A stretch of 64,000 bases of DNA. It comes from Pinibacter sp031553495 (GTDB taxonomy: Bacteria; Bacteroidota; Bacteroidia; Chitinophagales; Chitinophagaceae). The DNA lies in assembly GCA_031553495.1 (NCBI GenBank), contig JAVBLN010000045.1, positions 1-64,000 of the forward strand, in the 5' to 3' direction. Shown piece after piece: positions 51,995-61,813 of this stretch. Every line of letters begins with the position of its first letter. The stretch's first letter is position 1. The notes under the pieces are model-generated. The model ran no database searches. It was given only the letters and a program-made list of their open reading frames with translations, and was not told the DNA's origin. A program made the translations under genes and the position numbers.

Positions 51995-54439
51995 ATGATA
52001 AATATTCCTACTCACCTCCGGTTGCTGCTGTTATTGAGTGTTACGCTTTTACTCAACCAAGCCTGCAACAATAAGACTGCCGCGGTAACAATTACCATAG
52101 ATGCGGAAAAAATTGAAAATCGCATTCCATCATTTTTATATGGCTCGTGCATTGAAGATGTAAACCACGAAATTTATGGTGGTTTGTACGATCAAAAAAT
52201 ATTCGGCGAAAGTTTTGAAGAACCGGAGCCTTCACCCGAAATTGAAAATTTTACAGTGCATGAAGGCGTTTGGAAAGCAACAAATAATGAAGTTTTTGTG
52301 CTAGCATTTTCAGGAGCTAAACTTATATACAACCCCACCGATGTAACTAAAGGATATGCTGAAACAGAAATAAAATTCAATTCGAAAAACGATGGTAATG
52401 CAGGCTTTATTACCCGTGTAACAAAGCCCGGCAAAGGTGCCGACAATTTTTACGGCTATGAAATAAGCTTAAAAGCCGACGGTAAAAAAATTGTATTCGC
52501 GAAACACAAAAACAATTTTGAACATATACAGGACATAGATGTAGATTGTAATCCGCTTCAGTGGAACCGTTTGAAAGCAATGATGGACAATGGAAAAATT
52601 GAACTGCTGTTAAATGATAAAAGTGTTTTTACTTATAGTGATAATGACACGTTGCTTACATCTGGTAAAGTTGGACTGCGCACATGGAATGCGGATGTTT
52701 CATTTAAAAACGTGAAAATAAAATCCGGCAAAGGAGAAGCAACACTTTCTTTCAAAACGCCGCTGGTACTCAATCTTAGCTCGCAATGGGATGCCATTCA
52801 AACCGGCGATAGCAAAGTGTTATTCGTACATGATACAAGAGATGCTTTTAACGGAAAGTGTTCTCAAACCGTTCAACTAATACCAAGCGATGGCAATGCG
52901 GGTGTAGCCAATAAAGGATTAAACCGCTGGGGCATTGCCGTTAGTAATGGTCAGCAATATAATGGAAGTATTTATTTAAAAAGCAACAGCCTGGAAGGCC
53001 CTGTAACAGTGGCTTTGCAAAGTGCGGACGGGCAAATGGAATATGCCGCTAAACAAATACAAAACATTTCGAGTAAATGGGAAAAATATACTTTTGAACT
53101 TACAGCAAACAGTAGTGATACAAATGCACGCTTTGCAGTGTATTTCAACCAACCGGGAAAACTTTGGATAGACCAGGTTACATTAATGAATACCCCAAAA
53201 GATCAATTTAAAGGTTTGCCATTTAGAAAAGATATTAGCGAAGCATTGGTAGCGCAAGGTCTTACATTTTTGCGTTACGGCGGTTCAATGATAAATGCGC
53301 CGGAATATAGGTTTAAAAAAATGATTGGCGATCCCGGTAAACGCCCGCCGTATAAAGGAACATGGTATAATTATTCGACAAATGGTTTTGGTATAGAAGA
53401 CTTCCTGAAATTTTGTGAAGCTGCAGGTTTTACCGCATCGTTTGCTGTAAACATAGAAGAAACACCGGCGGACATGGCTGATATGGTAGAATACCTGAAT
53501 GGCCCTGCCACATCAACGTGGGGAAAGAAAAGAGCTGAAAACGGGCATCCAGCGCCTTATAATGTGAAGTATATCGAAATAGGTAACGAAGAAGTTTTGG
53601 GTGGCGGAGATAATGCTGCGGGTTATGACCATTATATACAAAGATTCAACCTGCTTCACAATGCCATGAAAAGCAAAGACTCGTCTATTATGCTTATTAA
53701 TGCTGCATGGTGGCGGCCGAAATCACCCAACATAGAAAAAGTGTTTAAAGCATTGGATGGCAAAGCCGCATATTGGGATTATCATCCGTGGGCCGAAAAT
53801 CCCGCCTGCGGAAGATATGTTGAAAGAGAATTGAAACATATGCGTGAACTGTTCCTTAAATGGAATCCCAACACTACTATGAAATGTGCCATCTTTGAAG
53901 AAAACGGCAATATTCATAATATGCAAAGAGCGCTGGCGCACGTTAGCCTGCAAAATGCCGTTCGGAAAATGGGTGATTTTGTGTTAACATCTTGTGCTGC
54001 AAACGCGTTACAGCCCTATAAACAAAACGATAACGGCTGGGACCAGGGACAAATATTTTTTACACCAACACAGGTTTGGGGTATGCCGCCATTTTACGCA
54101 CAAAAAATTGCATCTGAAAATCATTTGCCTTTAAGAGTATCATCTGCTGCAAGTAATGACACGCTGGATATTACAGCCACCCGCGATGAAAATGGGAACA
54201 AACTAATTCTCCATATTGCCAATATTCATGAAGCGCCAATTACGGCGAGCATTACTATCAAAGGATTTGAGAACATATCCTCCGCAAAAGCAGTTTACTT
54301 AACCGGCAAACCCGGCGATGTAAACTCCCCTGAAAAACCGGAATTTATTAGCCCAAAAACAAAAGAGCTAAAAGCGGGAAATACTGTTACGTTTGAATTT
54401 GAACCATATTCCTACACCATATTAATTTTTACAAAATAG
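51995..54439 (+). CDS. GH51-type alpha-L-arabinofuranosidase lipoprotein with inserted lectin-like domain
   Basis: The 814-residue protein would release arabinofuranose from arabinan or arabinoxylan. A lipoprotein signal (LLLLLSVTLLLNQAC) anchors it to the envelope. The GH51 barrel starts at about 35 (IPSFLYGSCIEDVNHEIYGG). It is interrupted by an about 160-residue beta-sandwich like DUF1080/LamG (EGVWKATNNEVFVLAFSG to DVSFKNVKI) and a carbohydrate-binding-type domain (about 250-400). It then resumes with the acid/base Glu in EIGNEEVLGGG, the nucleophile Glu in MKCAIFEENG, and a C-terminal beta domain. It stands alone, with no SusCD pair next to it. Confidence 0.9.
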   Translation: MINIPTHLRLLLLLSVTLLLNQACNNKTAAVTITIDAEKIENRIPSFLYGSCIEDVNHEIYGGLYDQKIFGESFEEPEPSPEIENFTVHEGVWKATNNEVFVLAFSGAKLIYNPTDVTKGYAETEIKFNSKNDGNAGFITRVTKPGKGADNFYGYEISLKADGKKIVFAKHKNNFEHIQDIDVDCNPLQWNRLKAMMDNGKIELLLNDKSVFTYSDNDTLLTSGKVGLRTWNADVSFKNVKIKSGKGEATLSFKTPLVLNLSSQWDAIQTGDSKVLFVHDTRDAFNGKCSQTVQLIPSDGNAGVANKGLNRWGIAVSNGQQYNGSIYLKSNSLEGPVTVALQSADGQMEYAAKQIQNISSKWEKYTFELTANSSDTNARFAVYFNQPGKLWIDQVTLMNTPKDQFKGLPFRKDISEALVAQGLTFLRYGGSMINAPEYRFKKMIGDPGKRPPYKGTWYNYSTNGFGIEDFLKFCEAAGFTASFAVNIEETPADMADMVEYLNGPATSTWGKKRAENGHPAPYNVKYIEIGNEEVLGGGDNAAGYDHYIQRFNLLHNAMKSKDSSIMLINAAWWRPKSPNIEKVFKALDGKAAYWDYHPWAENPACGRYVERELKHMRELFLKWNPNTTMKCAIFEENGNIHNMQRALAHVSLQNAVRKMGDFVLTSCAANALQPYKQNDNGWDQGQIFFTPTQVWGMPPFYAQKIASENHLPLRVSSAASNDTLDITATRDENGNKLILHIANIHEAPITASITIKGFENISSAKAVYLTGKPGDVNSPEKPEFISPKTKELKAGNTVTFEFEPYSYTILIFTK

Positions 54440-54464
54440 CGAGCATTCTTTTCAATTACAGGCT

Positions 54465-54588
54465 GGTTACAAGTCACAAGTCGCAGGTGGCAGGTGTTTT
54501 AATGCAGGCAGGTGCTACATCATTTAGGCTGATTGTAAAAAATAGCAAGTACCTGACCCTTGCAACCTGCAACCTGTAGCTTGTAACC
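54465..54588. repeat. Imperfect inverted repeat (GGTTACAAG family)
   Basis: GGTTACAAGTCACAAGTCGC at the left and GCAACCTGTAGCTTGTAACC at the right pair imperfectly over about 30 bp. It fills the gap before the beta-oxidation gene, where no R1 copy occurs. Confidence 0.6.
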
Positions 54589-54719
54589 CCAACTCGCAAC
54601 CAGGCAAAGAATTTGCCACAAGACATTGCGTTAAATTTATTAATTTCGATTGATTGGTTGTTTAACTAACCATTTACACTCATCAATTAATTTAACCAAA
54701 TACAAAACCATCTTGCTAT

Positions 54720-57098
54720 ATGAAACGTACAATCAAAAAAGTAGCCGTATTAGGAAGTGGAGTTATGGGATCAAGAATTGCCTGTCTTTTTGGAGGAATT
54801 GGTGTACAGGTTTTGTTGCTTGATATTGTACCGAAAGATGCTGTTGATAGCACTAATAAAAATGCCCGCAACAAAATTGTTGATGAGGCGCTTGCCGCCA
54901 CATTAAAAAGCAATCCGTCTCCTGTGTATAACAAAGATGCCATCAAAAAAATTACAACAGGCAACTTTGATGACAATATGAAAGATATTGCCGTTTGTGA
55001 TTGGATCATTGAGGTAGTAGTTGAAAGACTTGATATCAAAAAACAGGTTTTTGAAAAAGTAGAGCAGTTCCGTAAACCGGGCACACTGGTCACTTCCAAC
55101 ACATCGGGCATTCCTGTTCACCTGATGACGGAAGGAAGGAGCGATGATTTTAAAGCACACTTCTGCGGATCGCATTTTTTTAATCCGCCACGCTACCTGC
55201 GTTTACTGGAAATTATTCCAACACCACACACATCGCAGGAAGTTATTGATTTTCTCATGCATTACGGAGATCTGTATTTGGGAAAAACAACCGTATTGTG
55301 TAAAGACACACCGGCATTTATTGCTAACCGGATTGGTGTTTACGGCATTATGGCCATTTTCAATTTAATAGAAAAATTGAACCTCAGCATTGACGAAGTA
55401 GAGGCGCTTACCGGTCCCATTATTGGCAGACCGAAATCTGCAACATTTCGCACAGCGGATGTTGTGGGTATAGATACGCTTATAAAAGTGGCAAAGGGTG
55501 TTGCAGAAAATTGCCCAAATGATGAACAAAAAGAAATCTTCAACATTCCTGTATGGCTAAATAAAATTGCAGAAAACAACTGGCTGGGAGATAAAACAGG
55601 ACAAGGTTTTTTCAAAAAAACAAAAGGCACCGCCGGCGAGAAAGAAATATTGGTTTTGAATCTTTCAACAATGGAATATGAGCCGCGCAAAAAACCAAAG
55701 TTTGCCACAGTTGAAACTGCGAAACCAATAGATGATCTAAAAACCAGGCTTAAAGCTCTTGTAGCCGGAAACGATAAGGCCGGTGAGTTTTACAAACATT
55801 TTCATTATGGTCTCTTCTCCTACATATCGCATCGCATACCGGAAATAAGTAACGAACTATATCGAATAGATGACGCAATGATGGCCGGCTTTGGCTGGGA
55901 AACAGGCGCTTTTGAAAGCTGGGATATTTTAGGCGTTGCAAAAATGACGGAAGCAATGAAAGCCTCAGGATATGCAGTGGCAACCTGGGTAGAAGAAATG
56001 CTGCAAAAAGGTTTCACATCTTTTTACAAAGTGGAAAACGGCAAACGTTTTTATTATGACATTTCTACGCAATCATACAAAGCCCTGCCCGGAGGTGAAG
56101 CTTTCATTGTAATGAAGAATTTTGAAAACCAAACCGTGTGGAAAAACAGTGCCTGCAGAACTTATCACCTGGGCGATGATGTGCTGGGCCTTGAGTGGAA
56201 TACCAAAATGGGAACCATTGGAGGTGAGGTGTTGGAAGGAATTCAAAAGTCAATAGCGCTTGCCGAAGAAAAATATAAAGGACTGGTTATAGCAAACGAT
56301 GCACCTAATTTTTCAGCAGGGGCAAATGTAGGTATGATCTTCATGTTTGCAGTAGAACAGGAGTTCGATGAATTGGATATGGCAGTTCGCCAGTTTCAAA
56401 ACACTATGATGCGCGCAAGATATTCATCTGTACCGGTAGTAGTAGCGCCACATGCGCTAACATTGGGCGGCGCTTGCGAATTGAGTTTGCATAGCGATAA
56501 AGTTTGCGCCGCGGCAGAAACCTACATTGGTCTTGTAGAGCTTGGTGTAGGCCTTATTCCCGGAGGTGGCGGTACAAAAGAGTTTGCACTGCGGGCCGCG
56601 GATGAAATGCACGAAGATGAACCCGAAACCATTACTTTAAAAAATCGTTTCCTTACAATAGCTACAGCAAAAGTGGCCACATCCGCCGCGGAAGCATTTG
56701 ATATGGGCATACTTCGCAAAGGACAAGATGAGATAGTGATGAATACCAGCCGCCGTGTAGCCAATGCAAAAAACAGCGTGATTGAAATATTTGACCGTGG
56801 TTATACAATACCACAGTTACGAACAAACGTAAAAGTGTTAGGGCGCTCTGCTTTGGGAGCTTTATATGCGGGCATCAATGGCATGTGGCGTGCAAACTAT
56901 GCCACCAGTCATGATGTGGTAGTTGCAAAAAAACTTGCCTTAGTAATGTGTGGCGGCGACCTTAGCGAGCCTTCGTTTGTAAGCGAGCAATATTTACTGG
57001 ATCTTGAACGCGAAGCTTTCCTGAGCCTGGCCGGTGAAAAGAAAACACTTGAAAGAATTCAGAGTGTGTTGAAAGGAGGAAAACCAATAAGGAATTAG
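54720..57098 (+). CDS. 3-hydroxyacyl-CoA dehydrogenase / enoyl-CoA hydratase (FadJ-like)
   Basis: A 792-residue fatty-acid beta-oxidation enzyme. The NAD-binding 3-hydroxyacyl-CoA dehydrogenase comes first (VAVLGSGVMGSRIACLFGG at residue 7 on, HFFNPPRYLRLLEIIP with the catalytic His), followed by its C-terminal domains (to about 450). The enoyl-CoA hydratase part is at about 490-720 (ANDAPNFSAGANVGMIF, ALTLGGACELSLHSD, ELGVGLIPGGGGTKEF). This order, dehydrogenase before hydratase, is opposite to E. coli FadB/FadJ but known from Bacteroidota and others. The thiolase partner is not in the window. Confidence 0.94.
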   Translation: MKRTIKKVAVLGSGVMGSRIACLFGGIGVQVLLLDIVPKDAVDSTNKNARNKIVDEALAATLKSNPSPVYNKDAIKKITTGNFDDNMKDIAVCDWIIEVVVERLDIKKQVFEKVEQFRKPGTLVTSNTSGIPVHLMTEGRSDDFKAHFCGSHFFNPPRYLRLLEIIPTPHTSQEVIDFLMHYGDLYLGKTTVLCKDTPAFIANRIGVYGIMAIFNLIEKLNLSIDEVEALTGPIIGRPKSATFRTADVVGIDTLIKVAKGVAENCPNDEQKEIFNIPVWLNKIAENNWLGDKTGQGFFKKTKGTAGEKEILVLNLSTMEYEPRKKPKFATVETAKPIDDLKTRLKALVAGNDKAGEFYKHFHYGLFSYISHRIPEISNELYRIDDAMMAGFGWETGAFESWDILGVAKMTEAMKASGYAVATWVEEMLQKGFTSFYKVENGKRFYYDISTQSYKALPGGEAFIVMKNFENQTVWKNSACRTYHLGDDVLGLEWNTKMGTIGGEVLEGIQKSIALAEEKYKGLVIANDAPNFSAGANVGMIFMFAVEQEFDELDMAVRQFQNTMMRARYSSVPVVVAPHALTLGGACELSLHSDKVCAAAETYIGLVELGVGLIPGGGGTKEFALRAADEMHEDEPETITLKNRFLTIATAKVATSAAEAFDMGILRKGQDEIVMNTSRRVANAKNSVIEIFDRGYTIPQLRTNVKVLGRSALGALYAGINGMWRANYATSHDVVVAKKLALVMCGGDLSEPSFVSEQYLLDLEREAFLSLAGEKKTLERIQSVLKGGKPIRN

Positions 57099-57179
57099 AG
57101 AAAATAGTGGAAAGTTGAAAATTGAAAGTTGTATAAATGGATTCTCACTCATAACTCACAACGCATAACTTTTTTGTAA
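57099..57179. repeat. Simple-repeat tract after the beta-oxidation gene
   Basis: GTTGAAAATTGAAAGTTG and CTCATAACTCAC words lead into the T-run of R1 copy 27. Confidence 0.55.
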
Positions 57180-57241
57180 CCGGCGGTATTGCTACTATTA
57201 AGCATCGTTGTGTCACTCACTTGTACGGCAGGAATGCTATT
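57180..57241 (+). repeat. R1 intergenic repeat, copy 27
   Basis: Close to the class-A consensus (CCGGCGGTATTGCTACTATTA, core TTGTGTCACTCAC). It continues into GAGCGAGTTATGAG and then TGCTTGCAATCAGTGCATAAAG, a tail shared with copy 4 (9648-9720). Confidence 0.92.
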
Positions 57242-57408
57242 GAGCGAGTTATGAGTTATGAGTTTTGCGTAATAAGTGCTTTTGTTTTTGCTTGCAATCA
57301 GTGCATAAAGCATTCTCAATTCTCAATTCTCCACTAAATAAGCACTTTCAACTTTCAATTCTCCATTTATTCAAAAACAATTAGATTTGATTCAGAAGAA
57401 TCTTTACT

Positions 57409-58056
57409 ATGGGAGAAGCATTTATTGATTATGATTTACAGGAACTAACAATTCATTCTGATTTCTTTTTTTACGGAGATGAAGCAAATGAGCCACTTGC
57501 AAAGCAAATTGCCGCCGATATACAAAACCAATGGAATGAAACAGAAAAAATAATTATAATAAAAAAAGTCCCATTTAAAGTTCGCTTTTTTATTGAAGGT
57601 TATTATACTCAAAATCTGCAACCTGAAGATGTTTGGTATAACGATAATCCGAAAAACAATTACTTCCGCATAGAAAAATATTCAAACATCGATATTTCGT
57701 TTGTTGATGACATAGGCTCCAACACAGGTTATTTTAAATTAGACAACATACTCAATCATTCTACCACAGCCGCGCATGAATATGGCCACACGCTTGGATT
57801 ACTTCATCCTCAAATACTTGATATAAGAGGAGAAGGCATTCCCGGAATTATGTATCCACGGGGAACTATTTGCGACCCGCTGTTTCAGTATGATCCGAAT
57901 GCGCAACCGAATGCCAGCGGCGGCACGCTTAATCCTTTGTTCAGAAAAGTATCGCAGATAGACGTTGACAACTTGCGACTGCATCGTTTATCATTTAAAA
58001 ACGGAAGAGCTATTGTAGGAGAGTTCACCAGTATATTTCATGAAAGACACGGATAA
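57409..58056 (+). CDS. Small metzincin-type zinc protease
   Basis: The 215-residue protein carries the full metzincin zinc site HEYGHTLGLLH (H123, E124, H127, G130, H133) and a matching Met-turn 15 residues on (GIMYPRG, M148). It is about the size of a bare catalytic domain. There is no signal peptide, propeptide or membrane helix, which is unusual because most metzincins are secreted. The frame is complete and the start (MGEAFIDYDLQELTI) is unambiguous. It lies alone between inward-facing R1 copies 27 and 28. Its substrate is unknown; export by another route, or action inside the cell, are both possible. Confidence 0.85.
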   Translation: MGEAFIDYDLQELTIHSDFFFYGDEANEPLAKQIAADIQNQWNETEKIIIIKKVPFKVRFFIEGYYTQNLQPEDVWYNDNPKNNYFRIEKYSNIDISFVDDIGSNTGYFKLDNILNHSTTAAHEYGHTLGLLHPQILDIRGEGIPGIMYPRGTICDPLFQYDPNAQPNASGGTLNPLFRKVSQIDVDNLRLHRLSFKNGRAIVGEFTSIFHERHG

Positions 58057-58104
58057 ATGATTGAATCATTGAAATTATGCAAAGCATTCTTTCGTGTATT
58101 GATG

Positions 58105-58140
58105 CTATACGCTGTATAAGTTTGCGCATGAATGTTTCAC
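58105..58140. repeat. Type-2 composite module, inverted
   Basis: CGCTGTATAAGTTTGCGC and GCATGAATGTTTCAC repeat, in reverse, the sequence at 63808-63842 next to R1 copy 30. Confidence 0.65.
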
Positions 58141-58146
58141 TTTGCT

Positions 58147-58209
58147 CAATAGCATTACTACCGCACAAGTGAGTGACACAACGATGCTTAATAGTAGCAA
58201 TACCGTTGA
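58147..58209 (-). repeat. R1 intergenic repeat, copy 28
   Basis: Class-A copy, CAATAGCATTACTACCGCAC to GCAATACCGTTGATGCC. It closes the pair that encloses the metzincin gene. A CACATTTTC-type tract follows (58316-58385). Confidence 0.9.
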
Positions 58210-58408
58210 TGCCAAAAATAAAAATGCAGTTCTTCACACCGTGTGAAGTATAACACACTATGCTTTTCCATATTAACAAAGAATATTTCAATTCAATAAA
58301 CGATCATTTACTTTCATTCTCAAATTTTCAAATCAACTCATTTTCAAATTAATTTTCACATTCCCTCATTTCCACATTATTTCACTATCTTCCTATAAAA
58401 ATTAACGC

Positions 58409-59305
58409 ATGCCTGTTTTAACAGTTAATCACATCTCTAAATCCTATGGAAGTATACGGGCATTGAATGACGTATCTTTTGAGGTACCGCGAGGCGCCAT
58501 ATTCGGCGTGCTTGGCCCAAATGGAAGTGGAAAAACTACGCTGCTAAGTATTATAGTTGATGTGCTTAGCGCCGATAACGGAAACTTTCAATGGTTTGGC
58601 AAACCCGGTTCTCCGGAAATCAGAAAACAAATTGGAACATTACTTGAAACGCCAAATTTCTACCATTATCTTTCCGCGGTTAACAACTTAAAAATTACTC
58701 AAAGCATAAGCGGCAGGGGCAACCCTGAAAATATTGATGACGTGCTATCAAAAGTAAAACTACTTGAAAGAAAGAAAAGCCGCTTCAGTACTTACAGTCT
58801 TGGTATGAAACAACGGCTTGCTATTGCCGCCGCATTGTTGGGAAATCCTACAATACTGGTACTTGATGAACCTACTAATGGCCTTGACCCTGTTGGCATT
58901 GCTGAAACACGCGAACTGATCAAAGAATTAAGCAAAGCGGGACATACCGTTATTATGGCGAGCCATTTGCTGGATGAAGTTGAAAAAGTTTGTACACATG
59001 TGGCTATATTAAAAAAAGGCACACTGCTTGCAACTGGCGGGGTTGATGATGTATTGGCCGATGAAGACGTGATAGAGCTTAGCGCCGGAGATAACAATAC
59101 ATTAATAAGTATTTTGCAATCCTACACAAATGCGATCCGTATTGAACAGCATGACATGTTTGTTCAATTGCATCTTCCTAAAGGCACTGCAAAAACGGAA
59201 GAGATCAATTCTTTTTGTTTTGGCAACGGCATTTCTTTACAACATCTTGTTGTAAAAAAGAAAAGACTGGAAGCTAAATTTTTCGAACTCACCAACAATC
59301 ATTAA
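58409..59305 (+). CDS. ABC transporter ATP-binding protein (ABC-2 type exporter)
   Basis: The 298-residue ATPase energises the permease encoded 21 bp downstream. Walker A (GPNGSGKTTL, about 36-45), signature (YSLGMKQRLAIAAALL), Walker B (ILVLDEPTNGLD) and the H-loop (IMASHLLDEVEKV) are intact. The C-terminal extension of about 80 residues is typical of CcmA/DrrA-like exporters. Related pairs export antibiotics, lantibiotics or lipids, and nothing here reveals the cargo. Confidence 0.93.
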   Translation: MPVLTVNHISKSYGSIRALNDVSFEVPRGAIFGVLGPNGSGKTTLLSIIVDVLSADNGNFQWFGKPGSPEIRKQIGTLLETPNFYHYLSAVNNLKITQSISGRGNPENIDDVLSKVKLLERKKSRFSTYSLGMKQRLAIAAALLGNPTILVLDEPTNGLDPVGIAETRELIKELSKAGHTVIMASHLLDEVEKVCTHVAILKKGTLLATGGVDDVLADEDVIELSAGDNNTLISILQSYTNAIRIEQHDMFVQLHLPKGTAKTEEINSFCFGNGISLQHLVVKKKRLEAKFFELTNNH

Positions 59306-59326
59306 TCACCGATTTATTATTCATAT

Positions 59327-60142
59327 ATGTTCAACCTTATTAAAACCGAATGGCTCAAAATAAAGCATTATCCGGCATTTTGGTGGCTCATGGGTATTAC
59401 AGCGCTTTCCTATCCCGGCATAAATTATAGCTTTCTAAAAATTTACCAAAACATTACTCAGAACCAAAATATGCAAGGGCAGGTAATGAAAATGTTATTG
59501 GGAAATCCTTTTGCTTTTCCTGAGGCATGGCATTCGGTTGCTTACTTTTCATCTGTTTTTATTTTCATTCCTGCTATTGTGGTAATTATGCTTATCACAA
59601 ACGAATACTCCTATAAAACACACAGGCAAAACATTATTGACGGTTGGAGCAGACAGCAATTCTTATGGAGTAAATTTATTAGCGTGGCAATCATTACAGT
59701 TATTGTTACCGCTATATATTTTGTGATCAGCATTATCATGGGAATATCCAACACCAAAGCTGAAGGCATAAAGATATGGCCGCAATTCCATTATGTATTT
59801 TTATTTGCGCTGCAAACATTTTCGCAGCTTTCCATTGCTTTTCTTGTTGGCATACTGGTTCGTAAATCTTTTATAGCATTAAGCATTTTCATATTTTACT
59901 TCATAATCCTGGAACCAATATTAGTTGGATTATTAAAATTTAAAGCGCACGATGCAGGACGTTTTCTTCCTTTGGAAGTATCGGATCGTTTAATTCCTGT
60001 TCCCGCATTCCTTGGCAAACTTGATGCTGATTCATATCAAAAATCTCTTGACGCAGTGCAACCTCATATTTTGTACACATTCATTTGCCTGGCCATTACA
60101 TGGTCAATTTGTATGTATGTATACAAGAAAAGAGACCTGTAA
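59327..60142 (+). CDS. ABC-2 type transporter permease
   Basis: A 271-residue membrane protein with about six helices (for example VVIMLITNEYSYKTHRQNII after the second helix, FISVAIITVIVTAIYFVISII, ILYTFICLAITWSICMYVYKK). It opens with the family's MFNLIKTEWLKIKHYPAFWW. The NEYSYKTHRQNIIDGWSRQQF loop is the segment that couples to the ATPase. It forms an operon with the preceding ATP-binding gene. Confidence 0.9.
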   Translation: MFNLIKTEWLKIKHYPAFWWLMGITALSYPGINYSFLKIYQNITQNQNMQGQVMKMLLGNPFAFPEAWHSVAYFSSVFIFIPAIVVIMLITNEYSYKTHRQNIIDGWSRQQFLWSKFISVAIITVIVTAIYFVISIIMGISNTKAEGIKIWPQFHYVFLFALQTFSQLSIAFLVGILVRKSFIALSIFIFYFIILEPILVGLLKFKAHDAGRFLPLEVSDRLIPVPAFLGKLDADSYQKSLDAVQPHILYTFICLAITWSICMYVYKKRDL

Positions 60143-60238
60143 ATAAGTGGAGAGTGGAGAGTTGAGAATGGAGAGTTGAGAATGCTATAGATATTAGATA
60201 AAGCTGAAACAAAAACACTCATAACTCACAACCCGCTC

Positions 60239-60301
60239 AATAGCATTCCTACCGTACAAGTGAGTGACACAACAGAAGCCCCATCAGGGCTTTACTGTTG
60301 G
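60239..60301 (-). repeat. R1 intergenic repeat, copy 29
   Basis: CAATAGCATTCCTACCGTAC, class-A core, class-B arm GAAGCCCCATCAGGGC, then TTTACTGTTGG. It lies between two convergent genes. Confidence 0.88.
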
Positions 60302-60326
60302 TCACATAATAAAACCTCAAATAGTT

Positions 60327-61673
60327 TCAACTCTTTTCATCGGAAGCCGGAGGATTACTTTTATCACTCACAAACAAAACCGAGAAGCCTCCAATTACCA
60401 TAGCCACACCGGCTACTACAAACATGTACACAGCATGCTTGTCAAATACCTGCGTAAGAATTATGCCGCCAAACAAGCCTGCAATAATTTGTGGAATAGT
60501 GATAGTGGCATTAAAGATACCCATATAAACGCCCATCTTACTCGCCGGCAACGACGCTGATAAGATGGCATAAGGCATCGCAAGAATGGCTGCCCAGGCT
60601 ATTCCCAAGCCAATCATTGGTATAAGCAACATATATTTATCAGTAATAAAAAACATGGAGCAAAGCCCTATGCCGCCTGCAATTAGCGAACACATATACA
60701 CCGCTTTCCTTCCAAATTTATTTGCAAGCGGAGTTAATACTAATGAATACAACGCAGCAAAAAAGCTGTATGCAGCAAAAATAATTCCTACCCAGTTGCC
60801 GGCTTCGTTGTATGCTTTTGAATGCGCATCGTCGGTATTCCAAACATTATTGGCCACACCTTCAGTTGTATATACCCAAACAATGAAAAGCGAAAACCAT
60901 GAAAAGAACTGCACGATAGCCAGTTGATACATTGCCTGCGGCATGTTTGCAACCAAACGCCAGAATGATACTTTCACTTTCTCTTCCTCCTTCACGTTGT
61001 TGTATAATTCATACTCTTTAGGAGGATATTCTTTTGTAGTGAAGGAAGTCCACAACACTGTGAACAATAATATGGCGCCGCCAATATAAAACGACCAGAC
61101 AACAGATTGCGCCACCTTTTCACCGGCACCGGGTTCATTTTTCACACCCCACCATGTTAATAAAAACGGCAGCATAGAACCCAACACAGCACCTACATTA
61201 ATTAGAAAACTTTGAATAGAATACCCAAGGTTACGCTGTTTATCATTCACCATATCTCCCACCAAAGCCCTAAAAGGCTGCATGGTAACATTGAATGACG
61301 TATCCATAAATAACAACATGAACGCCCCAAAAAAAATTGGTGGCAATAGTTGCGCAAAGTGTTCTGAGTTAGGCATAAAGAACATGGCCAGTGCGGAAAC
61401 TATTGCACCGCCCAATATAAATGGAACCCGCCGCCCCATACGTGTCCAGGTTTTATCGCTCGATAAACCAACTATTGGTTGCACCAGCAAACCCGCCAGG
61501 GGCGCGGCAAGCCAGAAGTAGCTTAGACTGTCGGTATCTGCCCCTAAAGCTTTCAATATACGGCTCGTGTTTCCGTTCTGCAGGGAATAACCAATTTGCA
61601 CGCCTAAAAAACCAAAACTTAAATTCCATATCTGAAAAAAACTAAGCAGTGGTTTCTGAATTATTTGTTTCAT
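60327..61673 (-). CDS. MFS sugar transporter, SLC45-like
   Basis: A 448-residue carrier with twelve helices. It begins KPLLSFFQIWNLSFGFLGVQIGYSLQNGNTSRI and has the MFS loop SDKTWTRMGRRVPFILGG and its repeat NKFGRKAVYMCSLIAGG. The nearest recognisable group is the SLC45/sucrose-maltose carriers. The upstream GH13 lipoprotein fits a role in taking up maltose or malto-oligosaccharides. The ATG at 61673 is used; a TTG at 61679 is also in frame. Confidence 0.9.
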   Translation of the reverse strand: MKQIIQKPLLSFFQIWNLSFGFLGVQIGYSLQNGNTSRILKALGADTDSLSYFWLAAPLAGLLVQPIVGLSSDKTWTRMGRRVPFILGGAIVSALAMFFMPNSEHFAQLLPPIFFGAFMLLFMDTSFNVTMQPFRALVGDMVNDKQRNLGYSIQSFLINVGAVLGSMLPFLLTWWGVKNEPGAGEKVAQSVVWSFYIGGAILLFTVLWTSFTTKEYPPKEYELYNNVKEEEKVKVSFWRLVANMPQAMYQLAIVQFFSWFSLFIVWVYTTEGVANNVWNTDDAHSKAYNEAGNWVGIIFAAYSFFAALYSLVLTPLANKFGRKAVYMCSLIAGGIGLCSMFFITDKYMLLIPMIGLGIAWAAILAMPYAILSASLPASKMGVYMGIFNATITIPQIIAGLFGGIILTQVFDKHAVYMFVVAGVAMVIGGFSVLFVSDKSNPPASDEKS

Positions 61674-61679
61674 ACACAA

Positions 61680-61813
61680 TATGTTTTCAATCGTTTACTT
61701 AACCACAAGGGTCACAATGGTTTTTCACAAGGGCACAAAAATTTTTGAAGTACCAAGGGAAATTCGTGATCACAACAATTCTTTTCAGCTTCCCTCTATA
61801 TTTTCACTTGCAA
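61680..61813. repeat. Simple-repeat gap between carrier and GH13 genes
   Basis: Holds an AACCACAAGGGTCACAATGG word and a shortened relative of the type-1 module (AAATTCGTGATCACAACAAT). The GCACTCCCAACTCTCAATTC word that follows reaches into the end of the GH13 frame. Confidence 0.55.
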
